Below the pieces are notes generated by a model. That model had not been told where the DNA came from, made no database searches, and worked only from the letters and a program-made list of their open reading frames with translations. Both the position numbers and the translations under genes were made by a program. Below are positions 1 to 51,200 of a stretch of DNA of 64,000 bases, one piece after another. The stretch comes from Halichondria panicea (taxonomy: Eukaryota; Porifera; Demospongiae; Suberitida; Halichondriidae), in assembly GCF_963675165.1 (NCBI RefSeq), contig NC_087384.1:3899182-3963181 (forward strand). The letters are read 5' to 3'. The stretch's first letter is position 1; every line of letters begins with the position of its first letter.

Positions 1-767
1 CCATGCAGAGACTATTATCAACCATGGCTATACAGTAGCTTCTCATCCTTGTTATTATATATTTATACTAGAGCACTAAAGTGCAAACCCTCGGCTGCAT
101 GGTGACATGAAATAAAGAAGAGGAGTGATATAATTATAATGCAGTGCATGTAGCATGTATATGACTAGCACAGCAACTCAAGAGCAATAAAACTAAACTA
201 ACAACGTACACGCATGAGACATGCACTGTGGAAGACTGCATGGGATCACAGTAGACTTAGAACTAGAACAGTATGGCTCCTGCCAGGCTGGAGTATAGGA
301 TCCAGAGTCAGTCAACAAACCAACACAGTCACAATTCTACTTTGATTGTATTGAGGTACAGAACACTTCAGCTGCAAATATGTAGTCAAGGCTAGTCTCG
401 AATTCCAGCCGGTTCTCATTGTAAGCGTGGGAGGGAGAGAACCATCCTGTTAACCATGTGGATACTCACGACAAACAAACGAACTAGAGCACTAAAGTGC
501 AAACTCTCGGCTGGTGACATGATTACAAAGAAACCAGAAGAGTGATATAATACAGTGTATGTGTGATGTTATCATGTTATCATGTTATCATGTACGACTT
601 AACTGCCAGGAACAATTAAAAACTAAACCAGACAGGAAGCATACCGAAACATTTGAGAACAGGGTTTAGTGGCACATAGATATATGCACTGTGGACTAGC
701 CTGGAGTCTCGGTGAAGTATGGCTCCTGCATGGATCCCAGAGTCAGCTAACAGCATGTAACAGGGTA

Positions 768-1090
768 GATGGGCGTGCCAAAAGGGAGACGGGTTGCAGC
801 CCTATCTAACATTTGTTCTGCTGCAAAAAAACATGCAGCATTAATCAGATTGCAGACTGCTTACGTTACAAAAGCAGTTTGCATTCCTGAATGCAAAATG
901 CATTAGCACCAATCAGATTGTATAGACCTTACGTAATGCATTTGTTGGCTTCCCAGCTCCTCCCCTTCTCTGCAGCAAACTAGAGGCACAGCTAATATTA
1001 ATGATATTCATAGTTAGTACGTGATGCAGCAGAACGAACGCTAGATAGGGTTGCAACCTGTCTCTCTTTTGGAGGCGGGCCACGCCCATC
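768..1090. mobile_element. MITE with GATGGGCGTG-type terminal inverted repeats
   Basis: The left end GATGGGCGTG(CC) and the right end (GGCC)ACGCCCATC are inverted. TA lies directly outside each end (766-767, 1091-1092), as expected of a TA target duplication. The arms extend for about 60 bases: GGGAGACGGGTTGCA on the left against TGCAACCTGTCTC on the right. There is no coding capacity. Related ends occur at 42339-42551, 21962 and 62218. Confidence 0.7.
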
Positions 1091-1498
1091 TAGTAATAGG
1101 GCCGGCCAGGGACAACAAACCAGTCACAATTCTAGCTTTCTATTGTAGTTACCCTTTTCCATTGTTCTTGGTAAGGGATCAACTCAGCTGTAAATATACG
1201 TAGGGTATCTCGAATAAAGGCTGCGTGTAGTGCTAGGTAGTGCTAGCTGCCACATGCAAGTTCATTAGCTTTTGCTAGCTTTTATAGACAACGAAGCTTT
1301 AACATCGAAATCTGCCACTTAAAGCAAGATATTGTTGTGTGAAGGCAGGCATATATGCTGCAAACGCAGCGCTATCATGGCATCCAGGTGAGTAGATATA
1401 CTCGTTACAAAAACAAAAAAACTAGTCTAGCCACGCCCTCCCCAACTTCAAAAGAGGCTGGAATTCGAGACTACAAACAAACCAAGGGACTACTAATT

Positions 1499-1645
1499 AT
1501 GCCTCGAGGCGTAGCCGCATGAGGGATACGGTAAAGCTGGCTGTGTGTGTGTGTCTGTAACTACTCAACGCGACGAAAACTAACAGCTTCTCTAGCCACG
1601 TTCTCTTGAATTTTGATTCGTGGATTAGCAAACTAAAGTTTCTTT
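1499..1645. repeat. Dispersed repeat, inverted copy at 13500-13690
   Basis: It contains GCCTCGAGGCGTAGCC, a short GT run, CGACGAAAACTAACAGCT and AACGTTCTCTTG-like sequence in order. The same blocks appear in reverse complement between 13500 and 13690. The CA/GT run differs in length between the copies. Confidence 0.65.
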
Positions 1646-2095
1646 CTCGAGTTTATGGCTAGTTTGACTCACATTGAAGGCTGTTGCAGCATAGATATAA
1701 TTATAGAGTAGAAGGGGATTGGCAACGGAAGTGGTTCACGTGATGTTTTACAATGAAGTCTATGTAGAGCTCAGAAACAATCCGTTTTGCTTTCTATCCC
1801 AGGTAAGTTTCCCGAGAAACTTATTGAGTCTAATCATGGCTAATGCATGCGTCTCAAAGACCCCTCTATCACTTAAACGAGCATGTTGGCTTTAATTACC
1901 GGATTAGTCGCTTCCGGGATTTTGAGTATAAAAAAAGCTGCAGTCAGTTTTCAGATGTGATTCTTCCCTGCAGAGATATAATTTACATAAGAGAAAATAC
2001 ATGAAAAGTGCTAAAAAGCTACGAGAATAGGCAAACTGAAAACAAATACTGTAACAGTATACACAAACTACTTCGTAAATGCCTTATGTACTCAC

Positions 2096-41418
<39,323 letters not shown>

Positions 41419-42338
41419 AGATAAACGAAAGTGCGATGGTTTACTTTAATGGACCAGAGGTTACTCTATATATCTCTGAATGGACCAGATTTGTGTATTT
41501 ACAAACCAGTCATATTCTATTCCTGAGTCAGCAAAAATAATTATTAGTGAACTGCGCCTAGCCTCGATTCAGTATACATTGTCTGCGCATGCCGCCACGC
41601 CCAACTACCTCGAGGCTAGGAAAGAAAAGTAGGGTCAAGGTTCAAGTACCGTCGAGTATGAGTTCTAGTCAAGAATGGATATGGATAAGATAAAGAGAAG
41701 AAAACCATTGATAAGTAGTTCTATTAAATCCACGGATCTTCAAGAAGTGAAATCTGATTATAAGTCATTTTGGTCAGCAAGGTGAACTCTAGTCTCATGA
41801 ATTAGCCTCCGTTCCACCGTCTGAGCACTCTTGTCATGAAGTCAATTCAAAATGGAATGTTGATTGCTCACAAAACCAATGGAATGTAATTAAATTCGTG
41901 ATCTTACGCCCACACGTATTTGCTAATAATAGTGTTAATATAAATGTACAAATCTTCAAGCGAAGGCATCTCTCTCTATTTGTGTTTTGCTTGTGGTGCT
42001 AAATCTTGCCCAAGGACCCCTGCTTGGCCGGCTTGCTTATGCTTCGCAGCAGCTTCTATGTACGAAGTGTTTACCATGCCTAATGCATGCATAATGATTA
42101 TCCAAATGCGTTGAGTAAAGTGCAGTTCTTTGCTGCCTCCAAGTTCATCACCTGACTGAACTTCTTCTGCAATCTGATTGGTCAAGACGGAATTCCGTCT
42201 TGGCACATAAAACGATGACAAGAGTGCTCAGACGGTGTTCCAAAGGAACGGCGGCTGATTCATGAGACTAGGTGAACTCATGAGTGCGTATTAATAATTA
42301 ATTAAGGCGACCCTCCAAATACGTGCAACCTCGAGCTA
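41419..42338. other. 5' flank of the SVOP-like gene, inverted repeats
   Basis: This should contain the promoter, but no TATA box stood out. 41775-41830 (AGGTGAACT ... CTCATGAATTAGCCTCCGTT) pairs with 42220-42280 (AACGGCGGCTGATTCATGAG ... AGGTGAACTCA), so an inverted-repeat element of about 480 bases sits here. Its outer arms also share GTCTGAGCACTCTTGTCATG and its complement. Confidence 0.55.
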
Positions 42339-42551
42339 GTTGGGCGTGGCCCGACCGTCCCTGATGGGAGGTCGGGTCGCAAGCTTATCTGGGATTTGTC
42401 CTGCTGCATTATGTAACACTGCTATGAATATTGTTATTCTCAAGTGGGTGTTAACCGACTTGATGACGTGTAGACCACAGCATAGACTTGGCGCTAGAAC
42501 AAATCCCAGATAGGCTTGCAACCCGACAGGGACAGTCAAACCACGCCCAAC
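42339..42551. mobile_element. MITE, GTTGGGCGTGG ends with TA duplication
   Basis: GTTGGGCGTGGCCCGACC on the left, GGTTTGACTGTCCC complement and CCACGCCCAAC on the right, with TA at 42337-42338 and 42552-42553. The inner ATCTGGGATTTGTCC / GGACAAATCCCAGAT-like pair is strong. It belongs with 768-1090. Confidence 0.75.
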
Positions 42552-43199
42552 TACCCTCGAGCTTGGGCAATTAAAAGTAGCGACAGCTTACAACTGGAAA
42601 CCACTCCCTTCACTGTGCTCTGGAGACTGGCAAGCTGCTTGTAATGCAATTAGCACAGTATTCGTAATGTGTGGTGATATACCTTATACTTTGCGACGAC
42701 TGGTGCCCTCTTTATGAATTATTGCAAAACCTGTTTCTCTACATGTACATGTATAAGCATAGATATAAGAAGGGAGAGGGATGGGAAACGCTACGTAAAT
42801 AGCATTGACGATCCGCGTGTTTTCTTTTTTATTTCCTCCAGCCCATGCTTTTAGCTAGTACTAGGCTATAAACTAGCTACTGAGCTCCATGTATTAGCAA
42901 TGGCTAGTGGAACAGTCACAACAAGGTAGCAGCAATAGTTAGTGAGACCCCTCCAAGCAGTAAAAAGCAGCTTGGACAGGCAAATTCATGAGAGGAGCTC
43001 TGTCTGTACCATACCGTTGAGTATTCCAGTACAGTCACAGACATGATAGAGAATTATAGAAATGTAGCAAAGTTCTGTCGTAAATTACTGTGCCGATACG
43101 ATGAACAAACTATCAATGAATACAAAGATACATTTACCGACATTCAATCATTGATATATATGACTTTCTAAATGGGTACACAAAATGTCTGCTTTTCAA

Positions 43200-44360
43200 A
43201 ACCAGCTTACTAAGACAACTAGAGCACTAAAGTGCAAACCCTCGGCTGGTGACATGATTGTAGAGAAACCAGTAGAGTGATATAATGCAGTGCATGTAGT
43301 GATGTATGACTGAGCTGTCTAGCACAGCAACTCAGGAGCAATAAAACTAAACCAGACTAGAGGCATGCTGTAAGAACAGAGTTTTAGTGGTACATGAGGC
43401 ATGAACAGTGGACAAGGATCACAGCAAAGATGCCTGGAGTCTCAGAGAAGTATGATATATGACTCCTGGGATCCTAGATCCTGGAGTCAGCTAACAGAGC
43501 AATAAACAAGTCACAATTCTAGCTTTCTATTGTAGTGACCCTTTTCCACTATTTTTGGTACAGGATCACTTCAGCTGTAAATACGGAGGGTACCTCGAAT
43601 AAAGGCCACGTGTAGTTAGATCTAGCATAGATTGAAGAGTTAAAGGGATAGGAAACGGTTGGTATCTCGAGTAACATCCGCGCTACGCTGCGGTTGCCAT
43701 CATAACAATATCTATTTCTACACCCAGTGCATAAGTAACTGTGCTTAGTCCGTGCAACTCACTTATATTTCAAGGTCTATACCTATTGTAGTAGTCATAA
43801 CCAGCACGCTTACACGTTACATGTTCCAATAGCTCTAAAACAGCCTTGGGAACATATAACTTTATTGGAAAGTCTCTTTTTACTGGGTGTGGTCAGTCAT
43901 TAGCAAGTACTACACGTGGCTCATGGACTAGGCGTGTTATAAATTGCTAAAAGAGATGATGTCTCGAGGAAACACAGCTTTGGGAGTTACCCGGCAAAAT
44001 GTGCTTAATAGCCTCGTTCATAAGGCGTAACACGGATAATTTTCAAGGCTCCACTGCAGATTCAATGTAAAATCATCACGTGCACCACTCCGTTTCCTAT
44101 CCCTCTAACTCTTCAATCTATGGATCTAGCTAGCTACCAACGTGCAAGTTCAAGCTTCTTAGTTTATGCTCGCTTTTATTCGACAACATCGAAATCTACT
44201 ATATTGTTAAAACTAATAACTTATTGTGTGAAGGCTATCCATGCTATAAACGCAGCTGTGGCAGCCAGGTAAGCAGACCCTGAAATGACAAACAGACAAA
44301 CAAACAGACAAACCAAACGACTACTATACCCGTGGCCGCCCACGCGCGCCTCGGGTAAAA
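43200..44360. repeat. Composite dispersed repeat (ACTAGAGCACTAAAGTGC ... CGCCTCGGGTAA)
   Basis: The left end equals those at 66 and 486 (GCACTAAAGTGCAAACCCTC). The right end equals the inverse of 21796-21890 (ACTACTATACCCGTGGCC). A separate inverted-repeat element at 43621-44130 is nested in it. Confidence 0.65.
43621..44130. mobile_element. Inverted-repeat element nested in the composite repeat
   Basis: CTAGCATAGATTGAAGAGTT and AAAGGGATAGGAAACGG pair with CCGTTTCCTATCCCT and AACTCTTCAATCTATGG. It is related to 6139-6678. It is non-coding. Confidence 0.8.
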
Positions 44361-45269
44361 ATGAACATTACTTACCAACCTAAAAGAGGGAATCATTAAT
44401 ATTTTGGGCTGTAGTCACAGCCTCTCCATGTAGAAGGTACACAAAGCCACTAAATAGAGCTGAAACGATAATACAACACTAAAAAACTGCCTTTGAAAGC
44501 TTTCAAGCTCTTGGTAAGATACACAAGACTTCTATATGATGCACAGTAGGCGTGGATGCTCAGCACAGGACTAAGAGTCCCAGTGGGGGGCTGTGTATGA
44601 TAGTAATAACATTTCCCGCTGGGTTGGCGGGGTGTCTAGAGGCGAAACACAGATCAACTTTTGGTAATACACAGAAGTGATTGTGCGCACGTGCTCCGTT
44701 TCCTATCCCTTTATATCTATGGTATAAGCTACCTTAATAATTCATTGATGGGGGAAGCCCTACATAATTATTGCGGACGCACGTTAGTGCTGTCTAATGC
44801 CTATTAATCTTGTATGCAACTGCCTCTAATCTTTTTCATGGCCTCAAAAATTTGACCCATAATCTTAAAATGCTAAAATGCGTTACACCTATACAAAGGA
44901 TTTTAAGCTGGTTGGCAGAAGACTAATGCAATTAGTGGTCATGTTGACTGCACTTCAACTTTTAAATTCTGCCAACCAACTTGTTCTGTATATATCTAGC
45001 TGGCCTAGGACAACAATAATCTGTGTCTTTATCTTTAGATTCAAATATGTATGCCTTTTCTGGTGTGTTCATTAATTGAATGATAAAGCACTATCTAGCT
45101 CAGAGAAACAATTAATTCCTTTGAACTATCAAGTAGCTACTGCGAAGTAGCAACTACTTGTACATGTTTGAAGTAACAACTACAAGTGAACTCTCTGGGC
45201 CACCGTAGTGTACAGCTGCTAGAAGTTGTCCAGTCATAATTCGTTATAAATTTTTTTTTCAATCTCCAG
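44361..45269. other. Upstream flank of the APMAP-like gene, no gene seen
   Basis: AT-rich with a short repeat end (CCTATCCCTTTATATCTATGG, about 44700). If the gene has an earlier exon it may lie here, but I could not recognise one. Confidence 0.4.
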
Positions 45270-45285
45270 TTGCTGTGCAAACTGT

Positions 45286-48200
45286 ATGATTCTACACATC
45301 TTGGCTGTTCTGGTTCTTTTGTTCATCCTTCCAGCTCCTATAGAGCCAAGACCCTTTCAGTATGTTAGCTGAATATCCATTACATAATTATAATTATGAG
45401 CAACCTCATATAATTTTTGATTGATGCCTCGGTGTGCGCATGCACAAGCGAGCTATAGCCCTGTATCTGGGATGCGGCAGCTGCAGATCAACTAAGAGTT
45501 TTCTATAGTCACGTATTCGCAAAATAATGCTTTGTTCTCGAAGTTTTGCTTAATTGGAATGCCATTGCAGCCTTTTAAGAAGAGTGCATAGCAGCTACTC
45601 TACTTAGTAATTAAGTCTGCACTAGAACACTTAGCTGCAAGAGTGAGAAGATAGCTGCAATGCTCTATACTGAACTGATGCAGCAGCCATTAATTGTAGT
45701 TTGGAAGCAACAATCATGGTTCAATCATTTCTCACTCTTTGAGTTTCCCCGTGATTAGGCCTACATGCAGCAAAATTAATGCAAAAAATGTTCATCATGT
45801 ATGTATTAGCAAAGCTAGTAGTTTCAGGTATAGATTTAACACATCCACCGAGGTATCATAATTATCACCCGCTGTGCTTTCATTATTGTATGTACTTAAT
45901 AATAATAATTGTTATAGTTTCTCGACAGAAGATTGTCCCATTTTTTCTGGCTGCCTTTCTGTCAATGATCGATTGAAGAAATCCGAAAGACTGTTTGAGA
46001 ACGAAATTGTGGGTCCTGAAGCACTAACACTTGATAATGAAGGTAAAGCATTTACAATTATTTTTACTGTAAGAGATGAACGATGTTGTTGTGTGGAATA
46101 TATAATCTCTATTCAATCATAGGCAGTGTTTATACTGGCCTGGCAGATGGCCGCCTTATTCGACTCAGTAAAGACCTATCGTCCTTCTACAATGTAACAT
46201 GGACAGGAAATCATCGTCAAGTGGACTGTGGTAAGCCTACGATAATAATTATTATATTCAGGAGAATGTATCATGTTAATTTGCAAATAGGCTCTGAAAA
46301 GACTGAGAATCAATGTGGAAGGCCTTTGGGTATGCAGTTCCACCACCGTCTTAAACACCTTTTGTACATTGCTGATAGTAGTATTGGTTTGGTCAGTTAC
46401 AATACAAAAACAACTGAACTGAAGGTTTTATTGCGATCTGGATCTGAAGTCAGCGGTAGCCCAATTATTTTTCTGAATGATTTGGTTGTTCTGAGAAATG
46501 ACACTATTATCATCAGTCAGAGCTCATGCAAATACACACGAGCTGAGAATAGATATGAAGTGCTTGAAGGAAAGGCCAATGGTCGATTGTTATACTATAA
46601 TTTGTTGGATGATTCATACGGTGTGCTTCTTGATGAACTTTACTTTTCTAATGGTATTTGTCTCAGTTTTGATGAGAGCAGTGTGCTGGTAGTTGAAACT
46701 ACAAGAGCTAGGATTTTTAAGTGAGTTTTTGCAGTTACAATAGCAGTACCAATTAAGTATTTACATTAGGTACCTGGCTGACTATCTGCATATAGGGGAG
46801 GGGTTGGTAGATTATGCTGACAAAATGTTGCATAAAGTCTTACTGTACTCACCCGAAAATATGCCCTCCTTTTGTGCAGCTCTTTCTTCAAAATCATATG
46901 GTGCTTAAATTTGAAAACAGTATCGCACAAATAAACATTGTCAGACATGCAAGACACAACTAAAATTATCTAACAAGTTAGTGCACTACATACAAAACCA
47001 CAGTAGACTCTCGCTATTACGGCTTTCTGAAGTACGGCCCCCTCAATAATTATACCGTACAACATGCTAATGCGTCACGTAGATCTAGTTACATATTGCA
47101 CATCGTAGGCAGTACTAGCCTCCTTCACTAGCCTCCCTGAAGAGAAGGCCTGCTACTGACTGCTTGCACACGTGCCAAATTATTGAACATTTTTCCCCTA
47201 TATATTATCAGAGAAAGATCCTGATAAAGAATGTATAATTATAATTATTATTAATAGTCATACACAGTGCTATATAGCTAGAGACAGAGCTGTACAGCTG
47301 TTTTCTTTCTGGTAGAGTCAGCAGTAGTATACCGATGTTCTAATTAATTTTATCGGACAGCAAAAAATGATTATTTTGGAAATTGTCCAGGTATCATTGG
47401 AACAGAGCATGGTGAAGTATCTGCAATAATTAGCAGCTGCATGCGAGCTAGCTAAGTTTAATAGAGCAGTATGCGCCTGAATAGTTGCACTAGCTATATC
47501 TAACTGCAGCATGCTAAGTCTTACTTGCCGTCTATGAATGTAAAAACAGTAATTAGAAGTGTCCGATAAGTTAGAAGGTATACGGTTACGTAGTAGACTT
47601 TCACCAAAGTTAGTATTAATTTTGATGGGCATGGCCTGTCCATTAGGCTAGTGTCAGCTTTCACTCCGTTCAGACAATTATCATCCACACTGTTGCGTCT
47701 TTTGTTAGCATAGCAGGCTACGGGTAGCTATCAGCTCTTTCTCAAATGGGCTAGAAACCTTCAATCGAACTTTCTATCTATTTCCTTCAATCCACTTCCA
47801 TTCGTTGTGACGTTGTTGTTTTACTGAGCATACTATGATATTATCCTATGGATACTGAAGATTATCACGAGTCTGTGCTAGTAACTGCACGAGTGCCTGC
47901 AAGGCACAAGTGACAGTTACTAGTGCACGGACGAGTAATAATCATCAGTGTATGAATTAAGAGGAGTATGCGAGGAGTATGCGACTCCCACGCACATTCC
48001 ATTCTACATCTCTTGGCTGAATCCTCACTAACACTTGTAGCAGGAGTGTATGAAGAGGAGTATCCAACTGTAGCAGTTGTAGTGTAAACCAGGTTCCAGT
48101 ATGAGTATGTCATACCACGTCACTACGAGACCTCATCTTAAGTGGATGCATAGTTGTAGTGGTTAATTAGTTAAAAATGATATCAGCATCACACATGGTT

Positions 48201-51200
48201 TGTACCTCCAGCCCACATTTAATTTTATTCATGGCTAACAGTTTACACAACTACAAGTGTTAGTGACGGAATCAGTTCGGGATGTAGAATGGAATGTGCG
48301 TGGGAGTCGCATACTCCTCTTCATACACTAGCTCCTGCTTGTAGTCACTGACTTGTAGTTGTGTAAATGTGGGCTGGAGGTCCAAACCAATGGTCTGATA
48401 TCATTTTTAACTAATTAACCACTACACCTACGCACCCACTTAAGATGCGGTCTGATAGTGACGTAGTATGACATACTTGTACCGTAACCTGGTTTACACT
48501 ACAACTGCTATATACAGTTGGATACTCTTCATACACTCCTGTCAGTATCCATGGGATAATGCTTAGCAACCAAAATGCAGATTGAATCTGCGCATGCGCA
48601 ATATGCGGTTGCTTTATCAACCAGAAGGATGCGTAGCAACAAAATTGAGTTTCTCCCAGTTGAAGAAGAAAGAAAACGGCTAAAAGGCAAATAAAGAAGA
48701 CTCTAGAACACCAGGAGAGCCAGACTTAAAGATTTTGTAGAGAACAGACAAGAAAAAAAGACAAGAAAAACGTTGATAACCAGCAACCTGTTTTGAAAAT
48801 GGATAGTTTTAAGGATAACAGCGTGTGCTTGCTTTCTATCATGCTCCAGTGTATAATTATATCATGTCAAAAGAGGAAACATGCACCGCTAGAAAAGTGA
48901 CAACCGTTTTGAAGCAAAAACGACTTACAAGAGCCTGAACAGGCTTAAATGGTGGTGCAGTACACTTTTACATGTGCAATATTCCGCTCAAAGCACTCAA
49001 CACTCACTCCCAACACTAATGCCTGTTCAATGACTGCTAAACTGAACACTGACAAGTGACAACCCTCCTGACCCTCAGCCTTATCAAAATCATTACCCTC
49101 GAGGAAATCATACCTGCGCACACACAAAAACAGACCTCCATAAAATCACATCTGTGCACAAAAACAGACTCCCATGCAGAAACAATACCAAAATTTTTGG
49201 TATAGTTTCATTTTAAATCGTAACCTCCAAAACGTATACTACCACCCCCTAGTCTTGCAAACCATGCCCCTGGCTTCACATGCAGAAAGAAGGAGTTGTT
49301 CTCTGTGCCAGTGTTGGCACTACCAATCACAATCAGATTGTAGATTTCTGAAACGTTATCGTCCACCCACTCATATCTTAAACCACACCCACATATTGGT
49401 GTATGGATAGCTAATCTAAATTAAATTCCACTGGGACAACTCCAGACCCTTCTTTCCGTTAAGGGGCATGGCTTGCAATACGTTTGGAGGGTATAATTTT
49501 GTGCGCGCAAGGTTATTATTATATATTATGCACAGGTAGATCTCTCAAAGGTCTGTTTCGTATGTGCATGGGTATCATTTTCTGGGGGGTACGTTTTGTG
49601 GGGGGGGGTTAACTTCAAATTCAGGGCTTCCCCCCTACCCACTAGATGAACCCTGGGTGCACTGTCCTCTTTTGATCTCAGAGGGTACTGCAATTATATT
49701 GTGATTGGTGGATAATTCATGTTACTTGTAAGACAACAATAGGATGTGTTCTATGCTGTGCTCGTGGTTTACATGTTCTGTCGGCAATTTGTATAATTAT
49801 AGGATAGATATAGGCAGTGGCTCATGCAAATTAATCTACGATAATTATTTTACTGGCAACACAACTTCAGGTACCACTTGATGGGAAATCATGCTGGTGA
49901 AACTGAGATGTTTGTTGATAATCTACCAGGTCTACCTGACAATATCTCACCAAGTTCTACCGGTGGTTATTGGGTAGGAATTGCTGCCGTACGTACATCT
50001 GCCTTGGAATTCATGGCCAGGACACCCATTTTCCGGAAATTTCTTTCCAAGGTACATTACAAATGGTACATGTAATAGTTGTACCAAGGGAAAGGCGTAT
50101 ATGCTGTACCATGGATATCAAGGGTGTATTGGATTTGTACTACCGAAGGCAGTTCTATGTATATATTCCCCGAGGGAATACACTATTGCAATTAGAAGCT
50201 ATTATCCAACCCGTCCGTTTATACTATGGTGAGCCTTTTGTTTCAAAATGGCGATACAAAATACCATGTGTTGGTTTCCCAAAAATCGACTCGATTTGTT
50301 TTATCAACTCGATTTTATCTGGTAGGGATCGACTCGATGTGTTATATCAACTTGATTTTATCGACTTCATCTGGTAAGGATCGACTCGATGTGTTTTATC
50401 AACTCGATTTCTTCTGGTGAGAGGATCGACTCGATTCCAGGCCGCTGGGGGGAAAGGCGAGTTTCTAGGGCAGCTTGATATCGAGGCTCGCTATGGCTGT
50501 ACTCTTGCAACAAAGGCGCCAGGTTCAGACAAGACACTGAGACTCTTGAGGCCACAGGCAGGCCTACAGCAGGTCAGAGTAGCTGACCTTCCAGGCACGC
50601 CTGCAGAAGGTCACAGCAGCTTACTTGTGCTGGATCACAGTAATTAAATCACTAAATGCTTGTCTACTTGAGTTCATGAAACATACCAAGTAGCTGCACT
50701 GTGTGATCTCAGGCTCAGAAGGTCCCCATCTGAGCTACTCTGAGCTGCTGGTAGGCGTGCCTGTGGCCTCAAGAGTCTCATGCACCATGTAGATTTGTTA
50801 ACTACTCAATCTATGGATGCACACTAGTACAGCCATATCAGGCCGCCCTCGAAACTCCCCTTTTCCCCCAGTGACCTAGAATCGAGTCGATTCTTACCAG
50901 ATGAAGTCGATAAAATCGAGTTGATAAAACACATCGAGTCGATCCCTACCAGATAAAGTCGATAAAATCGAGTTGATAAAATTAACACATCGAGTCAATT
51001 TATCCTTCCAGTTTGGGACACCAACACATGGTATTTTGTATCGCCATTTTGAAACAAAAGGCTCACCATAGTTTACAACTGAGTAGTAGTAAACACTCTT
51101 TGATCCCTGCCATGCATGCACTGTGCACATTTGTGTGCATGACTTGCACTAGCCTCCTTCACCAGCCTTCATAGAAAAGAAGGCCTGCTATCGACTGCTT

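Larger units (their letters stand above)
1..2095. repeat. Repeat-rich intron sequence of the SVOP-like gene
   Basis: No exon was recognised. The stretch is a patchwork of dispersed repeat fragments. Two copies begin with AGAGCACTAAAGTGCAAA (about 66 and 486). An inverted pair reading TAGTCTCGAATTCCAGCC lies at 393-410 and 1456-1473. A TA-flanked MITE lies at 768-1090. A fragment at about 1150-1420 has relatives at 22.1, 22.8, 24.1 and 44.2 kb. The 1499-1645 stretch recurs inverted at 13500-13690. Confidence 0.6.
46721..49870. other. APMAP-like intron 4, repeat-filled
   Basis: A 3.15 kb intron. It contains a solo repeat end (46796-46850), a transposon end at 47004, copy 2 of the three-copy repeat (47100-47840), the palindrome at 47838-48560 and AT-rich unique sequence. 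No exon-like frame was found. Confidence 0.6.
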
